Assembly: GCA_019058315.1 (NCBI GenBank)
Contig: JAHPZH010000001.1
Location: 943,432 to 1,007,431 of the forward strand
Origin: Candidatus Helarchaeota archaeon
GTDB taxonomy: Archaea > Asgardarchaeota > Lokiarchaeia > Helarchaeales > RDOG01
DNA length: 64,000 bases
Reading direction: 5' to 3'
Of the stretch, positions 43,214 to 52,826 are shown in pieces (the stretch's first letter is position 1; each line of letters opens with the position of its first letter). The translations under genes were made by a program, and so were the position numbers. The notes under the pieces are model-generated. The model did no database searches and had not been told where the DNA came from. It worked only from the letters and a program-made list of their open reading frames with translations.

Positions 43214-44971
43214 ATGTCATTTATATTGAAAATTGCCTACGTTTTTTCTCCTTTTATTAAATTGGGTAACTCAGTGAAAAGGGCTGTTGTTCCATTTTTT
43301 AACCGTTTATCTGCTCCAAAACCCTCTGAGACCACTTTCGAGCTTGGTAAATGGAATAATGAAAAACTCGTTCAGACTAAATATGGTTTATTATCTGGTT
43401 TTTCAGACAAAAATTCTTGGTGTTGGAAGGGAATTCCTTATGCCACACCCCCTACTGGTCCCCTCCGTTGGAAAGCGCCACTTGATTGCATTCCCTGGAT
43501 TGGTGAACGTAAAGCAAAAAAATTTGGAAATTGGGCTGTCCAAGTAATGCCAATATTAGGTTCAATGGGTTCAGAGGACTGCCTTTACCTCAATATTTGG
43601 CGTCCTAAAAGCTCAGAAAGGGAATTACCTGTCTACCTTTTTATCCATGGAGGAGGAAATTCAATAGGTACATCTGCGCAATCAGACTATCATGGTAATG
43701 TGGTAGCAGATAAATCAAACATGGTCTATGTTTCAGTTAACTACCGTCTTGGAGCAATGGGCTGGTTTAAACACCCTGCAGTAACAAATTCTGGTTCACC
43801 TGAAGATCAAAGTGGGAATTTTGGAACTCTTGATATAATAAAATCACTGGAGTGGATACGAGATAATATAAGAGCATTTGGAGGTGATCCAAATAATGTT
43901 ACTATTGCAGGCGAGTCTGGTGGTGCCTTTAATGTGCTATCACTCCTTATTTCTCCTACTGCTAAAGGACTCTTCCATCGTGCTGTCGCAGAAAGTGGAT
44001 TATCTCTTATATGGAGTACTGAAACTGCAGAAGCTCAAAGTAACACTCTCCTAGCAACTCTCCTCGTAAAAGACCATAAAGCGAAGAATCAAGATAAAGC
44101 TGCTCAATTAATCAATGAAATGTCGGATGAAGAAATTAATGATTACTTTCGTTCACAATCTCCCTATAAAATCACAAAATACATCCCTACATTTGATTTT
44201 GGGATGGCACAATGGCTAAACATTTTCACCGATGGCACTGTAATACCCAAAGCTGGATATGATGTATTTTCATCTGGAGAATGGGCTAATAAAGTTCCAT
44301 TAATAATTGGCTGTACCAAGGATGAATTGAAGTTATTTGGCTGTTTTAGAAAAGATCCCCCGCGAAATTCCAGAGAATATGACTTGGTTTGGGGATATCG
44401 TTCCCTAATTTGGCGCGCGAGTGGTCTTGATTCTGTGGTTAGTAAAATGAATTCAAATTCCGAAGTTCCCATCTACGCATATCGATTTGATTGGGGAAGT
44501 CTTGACAATGATGGTATAAGTGTTCTACCAAAAACCAGGGGTCGAACCTTAGGTGCTCATCACGCCTCAGAAATCCCATTCTTTCTAGGGACAGGAATGG
44601 GTCAAATAGCCTGGTTAATTGGGAAAACCCATACTAAGCATAATCGAATCGGACGTGAGAAATTAAAGAAATTATGCATGAAGTATCTCGCCAATTTTGC
44701 CAGAACTGGCAATCCCAACAGTGAAAATCTTCCCCTTTGGTTTACTTGGGATAATACTGAAAAGAAAAATAAGGTTATTCTACTTGACGCAGGACTTAAA
44801 GATCTCAAAATTTCATACTTAACGGATATAATTACGGTTCAAACTGTTGTAAATCTCATTAATTCAGAGCTCAAAGAACCTGAACTGGGGAAAATTCTAT
44901 CATATCTCGATGAAAATATACCCTTTGGTATTAAAGAGGAAGAATATGAGTCTCACTTTTTTGCTCATTAG
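43214..44971 (+). CDS. Carboxylesterase type B (alpha/beta hydrolase)
   Basis: This serine esterase of about 585 residues has the nucleophile in GESGG (Ser codon at 43916), the oxyanion loop HGGGNSIG, the CLYLNIWRP segment, SVNYRLGAMGW and the catalytic histidine in GAHHASEIPFF. It is of the acetylcholinesterase/lipase family, rare in archaea. ATG 43214 is preferred to an upstream TTG (43166) because GGTGA lies four bases before it. The N-terminus has a moderately hydrophobic stretch that could be an anchor. Transfer from bacteria is plausible. Confidence 0.88.
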   Translation: MSFILKIAYVFSPFIKLGNSVKRAVVPFFNRLSAPKPSETTFELGKWNNEKLVQTKYGLLSGFSDKNSWCWKGIPYATPPTGPLRWKAPLDCIPWIGERKAKKFGNWAVQVMPILGSMGSEDCLYLNIWRPKSSERELPVYLFIHGGGNSIGTSAQSDYHGNVVADKSNMVYVSVNYRLGAMGWFKHPAVTNSGSPEDQSGNFGTLDIIKSLEWIRDNIRAFGGDPNNVTIAGESGGAFNVLSLLISPTAKGLFHRAVAESGLSLIWSTETAEAQSNTLLATLLVKDHKAKNQDKAAQLINEMSDEEINDYFRSQSPYKITKYIPTFDFGMAQWLNIFTDGTVIPKAGYDVFSSGEWANKVPLIIGCTKDELKLFGCFRKDPPRNSREYDLVWGYRSLIWRASGLDSVVSKMNSNSEVPIYAYRFDWGSLDNDGISVLPKTRGRTLGAHHASEIPFFLGTGMGQIAWLIGKTHTKHNRIGREKLKKLCMKYLANFARTGNPNSENLPLWFTWDNTEKKNKVILLDAGLKDLKISYLTDIITVQTVVNLINSELKEPELGKILSYLDENIPFGIKEEEYESHFFAH

Positions 44972-45017
44972 TGAGTCACCCAATATTATAAATAAGAATT
45001 TTAATATTTGTTTCATT

Positions 45018-45425
45018 ATGAGTAAAAAGAAAATTGCATATTGCGGAGATGTCTGCAGCTTTTGCCCCAGGTATGTGGCGACACAAAGTGGCAGCGAGGA
45101 AGAACTTAAAAAAGTCGCCATCCTATTAAAAAAAGTCGGCTGGAGAGACAAAATTTTACCCCCAGAAAAAATAAAGTGCCACGGCTGTCAAGACATCGAA
45201 ACCTGCGAATACGACGTTAAAGACTGCTGCATAGCACAGAATATCCCTAATTGCGGAAAATGCCCAAAATACCCCTGCCCTAAAATCGAACGTGCATTCG
45301 AAATCACTATGGCTAATATGGCTCGGTTTCGGATGATCCTGACGGAATCTGAATTTGCAACGTTTATGAGAGCATTTTTCTGGAAAAAAGCAAATTTAGA
45401 TGCTGAAAGAAATAAAGTCATTTAA
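45018..45425 (+). CDS. DUF3795 cysteine-rich protein
   Basis: This 135-residue protein has the DUF3795 cysteine pattern: YCGDVCSFCPRYVA, KCHGCQ, DCCIA and CGKCPKYPCPKI. The C-terminal half is helical. An earlier ATG (44910) would overlap the esterase gene and adds an unrelated tail, so 45018 is taken. The family may bind metal clusters, but no function is established. Codon use is GC-richer than its neighbours, for example in the KCHGC and CGKCPKYPC region, which could point to acquisition from another source. Confidence 0.85.
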   Translation: MSKKKIAYCGDVCSFCPRYVATQSGSEEELKKVAILLKKVGWRDKILPPEKIKCHGCQDIETCEYDVKDCCIAQNIPNCGKCPKYPCPKIERAFEITMANMARFRMILTESEFATFMRAFFWKKANLDAERNKVI

Positions 45426-45536
45426 TTATTTTAACATTTAATTTTAAAGGTAGATATCACTATCGTTTATAAGATCATCTATCAACAATTTTCATGGATT
45501 TCAGCATTTTCGTATCAATTTTTGTTCTAACAATTT

Positions 45537-47036
45537 TTAAAGATTTAATTTAATTTTATTTTCTAGCCAGTCTATCAAATCCCCTACATTTACTCGAATT
45601 TGTTCTTTAGAATCTCTGAATCTTATTGTGACTGTATCAAAGTCCGGATTTTTTTTATCCAAAGTCTCATAATCTACAGTAATGCAATATGGTACACCAA
45701 TCTCATCTAGGCGTGCATACCTTTTACCAATAGACCCAACTTCGTCATAAAAAGCTCTAAACTTTTTCCGCAAAGTTCTATAAATCTCTTTAGCTTTTTC
45801 ATCAAGATTGTCCTTCTTCTGTAGTGGAAATATGCCAACATGATATGGAGCTAAATATGGGGGAATTCTGAGAATATTTCGACCATCTTCAATATAAAAA
45901 TTAGAATCTAATAATGCTAAAACATTTCTATCAACTCCAAAACTAAGCTCCAGCACGTTTAACAAGATTTTCCTTCCATCATCGATTTTAATGCTTAATT
46001 TCTTACTTGATCCTTTTTGATGACAAGATAAATCATAATCTCCGCGGTAGTGAAGACCGCCTACCTCTTTAAATCCTTTCAATTGTTGGAAATTAACCTC
46101 AAGATCAAAATGAATTTGGTTATAAAATGCCCTTTCCTTATCTGATTTTTCATAAAAACGGAATTTCTCTTTTGGTATTTGTAAGATGTCAAAATAGAAT
46201 TGTTGAATTTTAGCCATATGATAGATATAGAATTCGGGCAAACCTGTTATTTTTAATAATTCTTTACAACTTATTTTTTTAAATTCCCCTTCTACTCTAT
46301 CCTTAACTAAACAAACATTCATTTTATAATCTTTTACTGATTTAAAATCAAATAGTTCATTGAAATTTTTAGGATCATGAAATATTTGAAGTTCTGCTTG
46401 TGTAAATTCACGAACACGAAAAAAACCTTGACGAGGAGAAATCTCATTCCTAAATGCTTTGCCTATAATTGCTAATCCCATTGGAATTTTTCTTCTTAAA
46501 GCATTAAATTCTCGATAAAAATTTAAATATGCTCCTTGAGCAGTTTCTGGGCGTAAATATCCTTTATCTTTCCCTGTAGAACCCACAATCAATGGAAACA
46601 TCATATTAAAATCCATAGGTTTCCTTAAAGTTCCTCCACATTTGTCACATACAATTTTAAGATCTTGAATATATTTAAAAATTACATCTAAATCAGTTAA
46701 TTCTTCTTTTAATTCTATTTTCTCTTCTATTAGATGATCCCCTCTATATGTTTCTTTACATTTTGAACATTCTACTAAAACATCAGTAAAATGATCTACG
46801 TGCCCTGAAGCTTTTAATACCGCTTCTGGCAGAATATTGCTCGATTCGATAAGATAATAATTATCACCGAGATTTAAAAAGTAATCAATCCAAATGGTTT
46901 CCCAATTGCGCTTGATTAACGTTCCTAAATGTCCATAATCATAAAATCCCGCAAGACCACCATATAGATCCGCAGTTTGCCAAAAAAAGCCCCGCTTCTT
47001 AATGAACTCATTGAATGCAATATCGTAATCACTCAA
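45537..47036 (-). CDS. glyS: Glycyl-tRNA synthetase
   Basis: This class II aminoacyl-tRNA synthetase charges tRNA-Gly. It has the archaeal/eukaryotic-type layout: GGLAGFYDYGHLG near the N-terminus, a small zinc-ribbon insertion (CSKC and CDKC), the motif 2 FRNEISPRQGFFRVREFTQAE, SFGVDRNVLALLD for motif 3, and an anticodon-binding end starting at PYHVGIFPL. GTG 47045 lies within its AAGG site. TTG 47036, eight bases after the site, is the likelier start and gives a 499-residue protein. Confidence 0.96.
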   Translation of the reverse strand: MSDYDIAFNEFIKKRGFFWQTADLYGGLAGFYDYGHLGTLIKRNWETIWIDYFLNLGDNYYLIESSNILPEAVLKASGHVDHFTDVLVECSKCKETYRGDHLIEEKIELKEELTDLDVIFKYIQDLKIVCDKCGGTLRKPMDFNMMFPLIVGSTGKDKGYLRPETAQGAYLNFYREFNALRRKIPMGLAIIGKAFRNEISPRQGFFRVREFTQAELQIFHDPKNFNELFDFKSVKDYKMNVCLVKDRVEGEFKKISCKELLKITGLPEFYIYHMAKIQQFYFDILQIPKEKFRFYEKSDKERAFYNQIHFDLEVNFQQLKGFKEVGGLHYRGDYDLSCHQKGSSKKLSIKIDDGRKILLNVLELSFGVDRNVLALLDSNFYIEDGRNILRIPPYLAPYHVGIFPLQKKDNLDEKAKEIYRTLRKKFRAFYDEVGSIGKRYARLDEIGVPYCITVDYETLDKKNPDFDTVTIRFRDSKEQIRVNVGDLIDWLENKIKLNL

Positions 47037-47195
47037 GGAAAACACCTTAATTTAATTCGAATCTTATTTTTTATCCAACATTGAAAAATAATATTATAAA
47101 TTGTGTTTATCAATTTAATACAACAAATTATTTTTTCGGGTAGATGATTTTTTTCAAGCTGTCATCATATTAACACAAATAATAAGGTATTTAAA

Positions 47196-47621
47196 ATGAC
47201 GGAAAGTGAAGAAACGGATAGTGAAGAAATTACAGGTGTAATTAAGGCGATAGATGACTTAAAGGGTATAGCAAACTTCTTTGATGAGTTTAAAGATGAC
47301 TACGTAAAGATTTCAAGAGAATTATCAAAAATGTCTAAAGAATTTGAAAGTATGGCAAAAGTAAAGGGAGAAAAAATCAAATTACGTGAAATTTTAGCTC
47401 TTTCAATGACTTTATTGACTGAAGTGTTTGGTGCACAACCACATTCGAAAATACTTTTCTTATTACATGGTGTTGAGGAAATGTCAAGGGATTCATTAAC
47501 TAAAGCTTCTGGAATTTCTGCAGCAGCGATTAGACATGCTTTAGCTGATCTAAACTCCGCTAAGCTTGTAGAATATGATGTAGAAAAAGAAACCGCAAAA
47601 TTACTTAAACGCATCTATTAA
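47196..47621 (+). CDS. Small winged-helix regulator-like protein
   Basis: This 141-residue protein has an acidic, helical first half and a C-terminal winged helix (ILFLLHGVEEMSRDSLTKASGISAAAIRHALADLNSAKLVEYD). The layout suits an MarR/ArsR-like or scaffold-bound DNA-binding protein. AAGG lies eight bases before the ATG. A T-tract follows the stop, so it is probably a single-gene unit. Its target is not known. Confidence 0.65.
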   Translation: MTESEETDSEEITGVIKAIDDLKGIANFFDEFKDDYVKISRELSKMSKEFESMAKVKGEKIKLREILALSMTLLTEVFGAQPHSKILFLLHGVEEMSRDSLTKASGISAAAIRHALADLNSAKLVEYDVEKETAKLLKRIY

Positions 47622-47632
47622 TTTCTTTTTTT
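47622..47632 (+). terminator. Poly-T transcription terminator
   Basis: TTTCTTTTTTT starts right after the stop codon of the winged-helix gene, in keeping with archaeal T-tract termination. Confidence 0.4.
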
Positions 47633-47708
47633 ATAAAATAAAAAAGATAAAATATTTGTTCTTACTAATAATTAATAACCACCTTCAAAAGAGGAGGATT
47701 AATTAAAT

Positions 47709-47864
47709 ATGGTATTATGTTATTTTTGTAATAATAAGGCTGAAAATAATTGTAATGATTGTAATATGCCAGTTTGTAAATTGCATAGCGTGATTATTGA
47801 AAAACAATCATCGACAGGAGAGACTATAGCGGCTCCATATTGTCCAAATTGTTCAACAAAATGA
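47709..47864 (+). CDS. Small B-box-like zinc protein
   Basis: This 51-residue cysteine-rich peptide has the pattern CYFCNNKAENNCNDCNMPVCKLH, resembling B-box or AN1-like zinc fingers. A second pair (YCPNC) lies near the end. AGGAGG lies 11 bases before the ATG. No partner is evident. It could serve as a zinc-bound protein-interaction peptide. Confidence 0.65.
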   Translation: MVLCYFCNNKAENNCNDCNMPVCKLHSVIIEKQSSTGETIAAPYCPNCSTK

Positions 47865-47896
47865 ATTAATTCTTTTTCTCTTATATCTCTTCATAG

Positions 47897-48148
47897 TTGA
47901 ATTTATCAGAGTTAAACAAAATGGTCAATTCATCAAATGATAATCCTCTAAATGAAAAAGATAAGAAGAAATTTGTCAAAGAGATGATGAAACTAGCGAC
48001 AAAGACAAAAAAAAGCTCAAAGGAAGAAATTAGCATTCACGTTGATAAAAAAATTCGGAGATTTGAATCAATACAGGAATTAATTTATATTATCACTGTC
48101 ATTTTAGCTTTCATATTAACTTATATAATTTTAATGTCCAATTATTAG
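47897..48148 (+). CDS. Small tail-anchored membrane protein
   Basis: The 83-residue protein has a charged, helical first 55 residues and a single C-terminal hydrophobic helix (IYIITVILAFILTYIIL) ending in SNY, as in tail-anchored proteins. The TTG at 47897 is taken, but ATG 47921 (MVNSSNDN) is equally possible. It lies between the zinc peptide and the UroD-like gene. Function is unknown. Confidence 0.55.
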   Translation: MNLSELNKMVNSSNDNPLNEKDKKKFVKEMMKLATKTKKSSKEEISIHVDKKIRRFESIQELIYIITVILAFILTYIILMSNY

Positions 48149-48175
48149 TAGGATACAATTAAAAAGTGATAAGGT

Positions 48176-49345
48176 ATGGACTCCCGAGAAAGAATTTTAA
48201 CCGCTTTGGATGGAGATCAACCCGATAGAGTCCCGATTTTTGAATTAGGAATTGATAACACACATCAATCTTATAGTTCTTTCTATAATATACTACCTGG
48301 ATTACAAGGGTATATGCAAAATAGGTTTAATAACACATTACTTCGTTTTCTCGCTAAAATAGGTGGAAAATCAATCCTTAGGAGAGCCATGAGATGGATT
48401 GGAATGACAGTGGGAAAAATTGCAAATTTAGAATTGCTAAAAACAGCTCTGCGTTTTGGAATTGATGGAACCTCTCTTATGATAGGCAGTTTATTTGCTA
48501 CAAATAGTAAGATATCCAGTAAAATCGATTATTATGTTGATGAATATGGAAGAATGGGCTCAATTTCAAAAAATACTTTTGCTTGGTATAAAGGAGGTAT
48601 AATGACTCCAGAATTACTAGATGAATGGGGTTTTCCAAATCCTCTTGATCCTACCCGTTTAGCTATTTTCCACCATGCCCAAGAAATAAATAAAGATAAT
48701 AAACTTTTATTGTCTATTATGCCAGGAGGCTTATTTGAAACCTTATATGAAGCCGTAGGGCTTGAAAAATTCTTTTATTATCTTTACGATAATCCTTCTT
48801 TTATTAGAAGACTTTTTGATCTTCAAAAAAAATTCCTTATAGAACTTGGGAAATATGTTATAGATCATGGAACGGAAGTAATAGTATTAGGGGATGATTC
48901 AGCTTATAAGAATGGACCGATGATGAGCCCAAAATTATTTGAAAAATATTTATTCCCAAGATATAAGGAAATTTGTGACACATTTCATAAAAAAGGTGCA
49001 AAAGTCTTATTGCATTCAGATGGGGATACTCATTTGCTAATAGATGGTTGGATCAAATCTGGGGTTGATGCAATTCATCCTTGGGAACCACCGATGATGA
49101 ATTTAAAGGAAGCAAAAGAAAAATGGGGTAATAAAATCTGTATTTGTGGAAATGTAGATTGTGGAATTACTTTAATGTATGGTCCAAAGCAGAGAATAAT
49201 TGATGAGGTAAAGCAATGCATTAAAGATGCCGCTAATGGAGGAGGTTACATGCTGAGTAGTTCAAATTCAATTCATTTTGGCATTCCTATTAAAAATTTT
49301 CAGATTATGCTTGATGCTGGTAGAAAATTTGGTGTATATGATTAA
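48176..49345 (+). CDS. UroD-family protein lacking the zinc cysteines
   Basis: This 389-residue UroD-fold protein contains GLEKFFYYLYDNP, VIVLGDDSAYKNGPMMSP and CGNVDCGITLMYG. At the usual metal positions it has HSDGD instead of HxCG, and SSSNSIHFG lacks the cysteine seen in the 38178 protein. It may therefore not bind zinc the same way and could act as a decarboxylase-like or methyltransferase-like enzyme of different chemistry. GTGAT lies five bases before the ATG. Confidence 0.8.
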   Translation: MDSRERILTALDGDQPDRVPIFELGIDNTHQSYSSFYNILPGLQGYMQNRFNNTLLRFLAKIGGKSILRRAMRWIGMTVGKIANLELLKTALRFGIDGTSLMIGSLFATNSKISSKIDYYVDEYGRMGSISKNTFAWYKGGIMTPELLDEWGFPNPLDPTRLAIFHHAQEINKDNKLLLSIMPGGLFETLYEAVGLEKFFYYLYDNPSFIRRLFDLQKKFLIELGKYVIDHGTEVIVLGDDSAYKNGPMMSPKLFEKYLFPRYKEICDTFHKKGAKVLLHSDGDTHLLIDGWIKSGVDAIHPWEPPMMNLKEAKEKWGNKICICGNVDCGITLMYGPKQRIIDEVKQCIKDAANGGGYMLSSSNSIHFGIPIKNFQIMLDAGRKFGVYD

Positions 49346-49404
49346 AATGAATAATAAAGGATGAAATTAGAAATATTAAAATGGAAGAAAAAACGAGCTA
49401 GGAT

Positions 49405-52400
49405 TTATTCGGATAACTCTGAAATTTTATTTTTAATATCTCTAAATGTCTGATAAAATAATTCATCAAAAAAGTCTTTTTCAAATTTACTATGAAGAGT
49501 ATTCCCTATATCTGCAAGTTCTTCTAGGATATCGTTATAATTTTCACGTAAAATATTAAAACTATGTGATAGGATTAAATTACCAAAATTTTCTTCTTTT
49601 TCTTCTAATTTTATTGAATCGAATAATATTCCGATAATATCTGTTTTATTTTCACTTTTCAATATGCTTTTTCCAAATATATTATCTAATTCATCTTCAG
49701 TTAGGGTCTCTGTCAGTGTAGAACTTAATTTTAATGGAAAGGAATAAATTGGAACACTATCTTGATAATTAATCTTTGAAATCAAGAAGGGTCTTAACGA
49801 TTCGTCATTAAGTACTTCTAAAATTAGCATTTTTCTTAAAGTCACTAATGATTCGACATTTATCTTAATTTCATCTAACTTTTCATTATAGTTTATTTTT
49901 TGATTTTTTACTTTTTGGTCAAGTTCAAAGGGAAGTAAATTTCTATCATCAAATATTAATGATCTAATGAAAATTTTATCACAAAGAGCAAAATAAGGTA
50001 TGTCAAATAACTTTTTATTCTTTTTCAACAACCTATTTTGGATTTCAGCTATAGTTTTTGCATCAGGATATTTCTTGGGGGTATATTTTAAGTATTTCTT
50101 TTGAATAACACTATTTAAGTTCTTTTCAAGTATATCAAATTCTTTTTCTGCACTCTTTCTGATATTCTTTTGCACTTTTAAATAGGTATTTTTAATTTTT
50201 TTAAGGTTTATATCCTTAAAATCGTCATCACTTTTTCCTTCCGGAAAAGCATAAAGAGCATCAACGTTGAATTTTTTTTCTTTAACCATAGAAATTAATT
50301 TTTCATTTAATTTATGTAGATCATAATATTCAAGAATAATTTCAAGATTTTTAATTGAGTTTAATTTAAAATTTTTGTTTTTTCTCCTCAATTCATTCGG
50401 AATTGTTGAAAAAGAATCCATAAAATAGGATTCGCTCTCTCCAATTATTTTAAATACTTCTCTTTTCATAATTTTAAATATCTCATCTAATTCTTTCCCC
50501 TCAATCAAACACTCAATGCAACTTGAACATTGGAAATTAGGAGGAATGAGTGGAAGAACTTTAGGGAAGTATATGGTTTTAAATTGAGAATTTTCAACTT
50601 CTGAAATTAAAGCTTTTAAAACATAAAAGTATTTTAAAATATTAATAAAAAATATCAATTGATCAAGAAAAATTTTCAGTAATTCACTAGAAGTAAAAAT
50701 GAAATTATTATTTTCTTCTTTGACAGATCCAAAAATTTCATTATAAATATCTAAATATATCATTAATAAAGAATTAAGAAAATCTTCTCTTACACTAGCT
50801 AAGCCCTCAGGAGTTGATTTAGGAATATTTTTAATAGTTTTTTCTATTAATGCAGATTGGAAAACTTCAATAAAAAAAGATTGATTTCCTTTTGTTAATT
50901 CTTTATCATTTATTTCATATTTTTTTAGTTCATTTAAAAATTCATTCTGTAAATTAGCTTTTTTAATTATATCAAAAAATGTATTAATTGCATGACTTTC
51001 AATAGGCTTATTTAAATAATTTTCGAGAAATAAAATCGCAAGATCTAAAAGTTTTCTTTGTTTTGCTTGTTTCCTATCAGTTTGTTTATCTAATTTTTCA
51101 ATTATATCTGAAAGAATACTTACAGGTCCAATCTCTTTAAAAAACAAATCTGAAAAATTTTTGAATTCGGTCATCAAAGATTTTTCTATTAAGCCAAAAT
51201 ATTCAGGATTGTTTATAAAAATCTCAATATTTTCATTAAAATCATCAAAAACTAAATTTATTGCATTTTGAATATAATTCATCTTTAGATCTTTAGAAAT
51301 TTCTTGAATTTTTTCATTTTGATCTATTAATTCCATATAAAGATCTGGAATTTTTTTCAATTCGCCCATAAGGTCTCCGAATTTCTTTTCAAAATGCATT
51401 TTTGTTTGGTTTAATACATGAATTTCAGTCAATGCAGAAATAAGATTATCAATTTCAGAAACATCTTGATGATTTCGAACGAGTTCTTCTTTTTCCTTTT
51501 CTAATTGTGATTTTATTTTCTTTATATTTAAGTCTTCTAATGAATTAGATAATTCAATATTATATTTTGATAAACTTTCTTGATTTAAACCTGTTGTTCT
51601 AAATTCTGCTTGATTTAATATCTTAATTTCTTCTTCGTTTAATTCTTTTATTGCCTCAATCATATCAATTTGTTCTAGATTAAATGAATGGTTAGAAATA
51701 TTAGATGTACCCAAAAATTCAGCGTTTAAACAAGTTATTGTAAATGTCAAATTTTCATGATATTTATTTAATTCATCTTTTAAATTTGGTAGGGAATTTA
51801 TTAATTGAAGAAATTTTTTCATGATTATTTTTTCTTTTTGCTCCCTAATTTCGTTTAGCACTTTAGTTTGTCCAATAAATTTATCAATATCATTTTCTAT
51901 CGATTTAATTATTTGTTTTTGTGCTTTTTCTGCCTCATAACTATTAAAAAAGATAATTGGTTCTATTTGCTTAAATTTTGTATAATAGACCCTTTTTATG
52001 ATTGAAGGAATTTTATTTTTTAATTCTTCTTTAAAATTTATTTTTAATTGTTCTGATGTGAACCAAGAATTATATCCCTCAGATATCCATCTTTTAATTG
52101 AATTTCTAAACACATTAATTACAGATTCTTGAGAGGGGACTCTAGTAGCTGAAAATTCCCCAATTAATTTCCGAATAAGAATTTGTTCACTTAATATCTC
52201 ACCGAATCGTCTGATTTTAGTTGTATCTTCATCTTTAATTTCTGGAGGACCTACATGAAAAACTGTAATTAATTCTGGAAATTTAGGGAATGGTATTTGC
52301 TGCCCTACATCTTTATAAATGTCATTTGCAAAGTTGAAACCTTCTAATAGATTGGAACTTGAATAAATTACCCTGCTTCCATCTTCTAAAATATCCCCTC

Positions 52401-52545
52401 CTTTTAATTTTATCTTAGTTGACAAAGCTTCTTCTGTTGCGGAGATTGAGCCACTAGTTAAACCTGAAAAAATTTCTTGGTCTGTCCAATTTAATGAAAT
52501 TAAATCCATGCCATTGTCTTTATCAATAACAGTAAGTTTTGTCAT
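49405..52545 (-). CDS. Large helical protein of unknown function (1046 residues)
   Basis: I do not recognise this protein. Residues 1-100 look beta-rich (VIYSSSNLLEG; LITVFHVGPPEI), and the rest is nearly all alpha-helical, Lys/Glu/Leu/Ile-rich, with heptad-like coiled-coil stretches. There is no signal peptide or membrane segment. A CSSCIEC cluster near the codons around 50515 could bind metal. The ATG is without a ribosome site, so the message may be leaderless. It stands alone between a UroD gene and an acyl-CoA dehydrogenase. A structural or scaffolding role is possible. Confidence 0.7.
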   Translation of the reverse strand: MTKLTVIDKDNGMDLISLNWTDQEIFSGLTSGSISATEEALSTKIKLKGGDILEDGSRVIYSSSNLLEGFNFANDIYKDVGQQIPFPKFPELITVFHVGPPEIKDEDTTKIRRFGEILSEQILIRKLIGEFSATRVPSQESVINVFRNSIKRWISEGYNSWFTSEQLKINFKEELKNKIPSIIKRVYYTKFKQIEPIIFFNSYEAEKAQKQIIKSIENDIDKFIGQTKVLNEIREQKEKIIMKKFLQLINSLPNLKDELNKYHENLTFTITCLNAEFLGTSNISNHSFNLEQIDMIEAIKELNEEEIKILNQAEFRTTGLNQESLSKYNIELSNSLEDLNIKKIKSQLEKEKEELVRNHQDVSEIDNLISALTEIHVLNQTKMHFEKKFGDLMGELKKIPDLYMELIDQNEKIQEISKDLKMNYIQNAINLVFDDFNENIEIFINNPEYFGLIEKSLMTEFKNFSDLFFKEIGPVSILSDIIEKLDKQTDRKQAKQRKLLDLAILFLENYLNKPIESHAINTFFDIIKKANLQNEFLNELKKYEINDKELTKGNQSFFIEVFQSALIEKTIKNIPKSTPEGLASVREDFLNSLLMIYLDIYNEIFGSVKEENNNFIFTSSELLKIFLDQLIFFINILKYFYVLKALISEVENSQFKTIYFPKVLPLIPPNFQCSSCIECLIEGKELDEIFKIMKREVFKIIGESESYFMDSFSTIPNELRRKNKNFKLNSIKNLEIILEYYDLHKLNEKLISMVKEKKFNVDALYAFPEGKSDDDFKDINLKKIKNTYLKVQKNIRKSAEKEFDILEKNLNSVIQKKYLKYTPKKYPDAKTIAEIQNRLLKKNKKLFDIPYFALCDKIFIRSLIFDDRNLLPFELDQKVKNQKINYNEKLDEIKINVESLVTLRKMLILEVLNDESLRPFLISKINYQDSVPIYSFPLKLSSTLTETLTEDELDNIFGKSILKSENKTDIIGILFDSIKLEEKEENFGNLILSHSFNILRENYNDILEELADIGNTLHSKFEKDFFDELFYQTFRDIKNKISELSE

Positions 52546-52826
52546 CTAAATCAACGTGCTATAGAGATTTTCTAGCCATTTAATTATTCTTTTTTATAAT
52601 ATTAATTACATAATCTTCAAAATATAATTCAATTTTTAAATAAATTCGCGACAATACAATTTTGGAGATGTTTTTCTACTCTAATTCAATTGTAATGTTT
52701 CAAATAATTTAAAGTTTTTTAGAAATCTTATTAACAGTTTTTTTAGATTATCTTTAAAACATATAATTAAATTTTTATTCAAATTCCTATCATCTTTCAA
52801 TTATTATATAATGGAGAAAAATAACG
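52546..52826. other. Divergent promoter region, no gene
   Basis: This 281-base, very AT-rich gap separates the divergent helical-protein and acyl-CoA dehydrogenase genes. It must contain both promoters. I see no palindrome or repeat of note. Confidence 0.4.
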
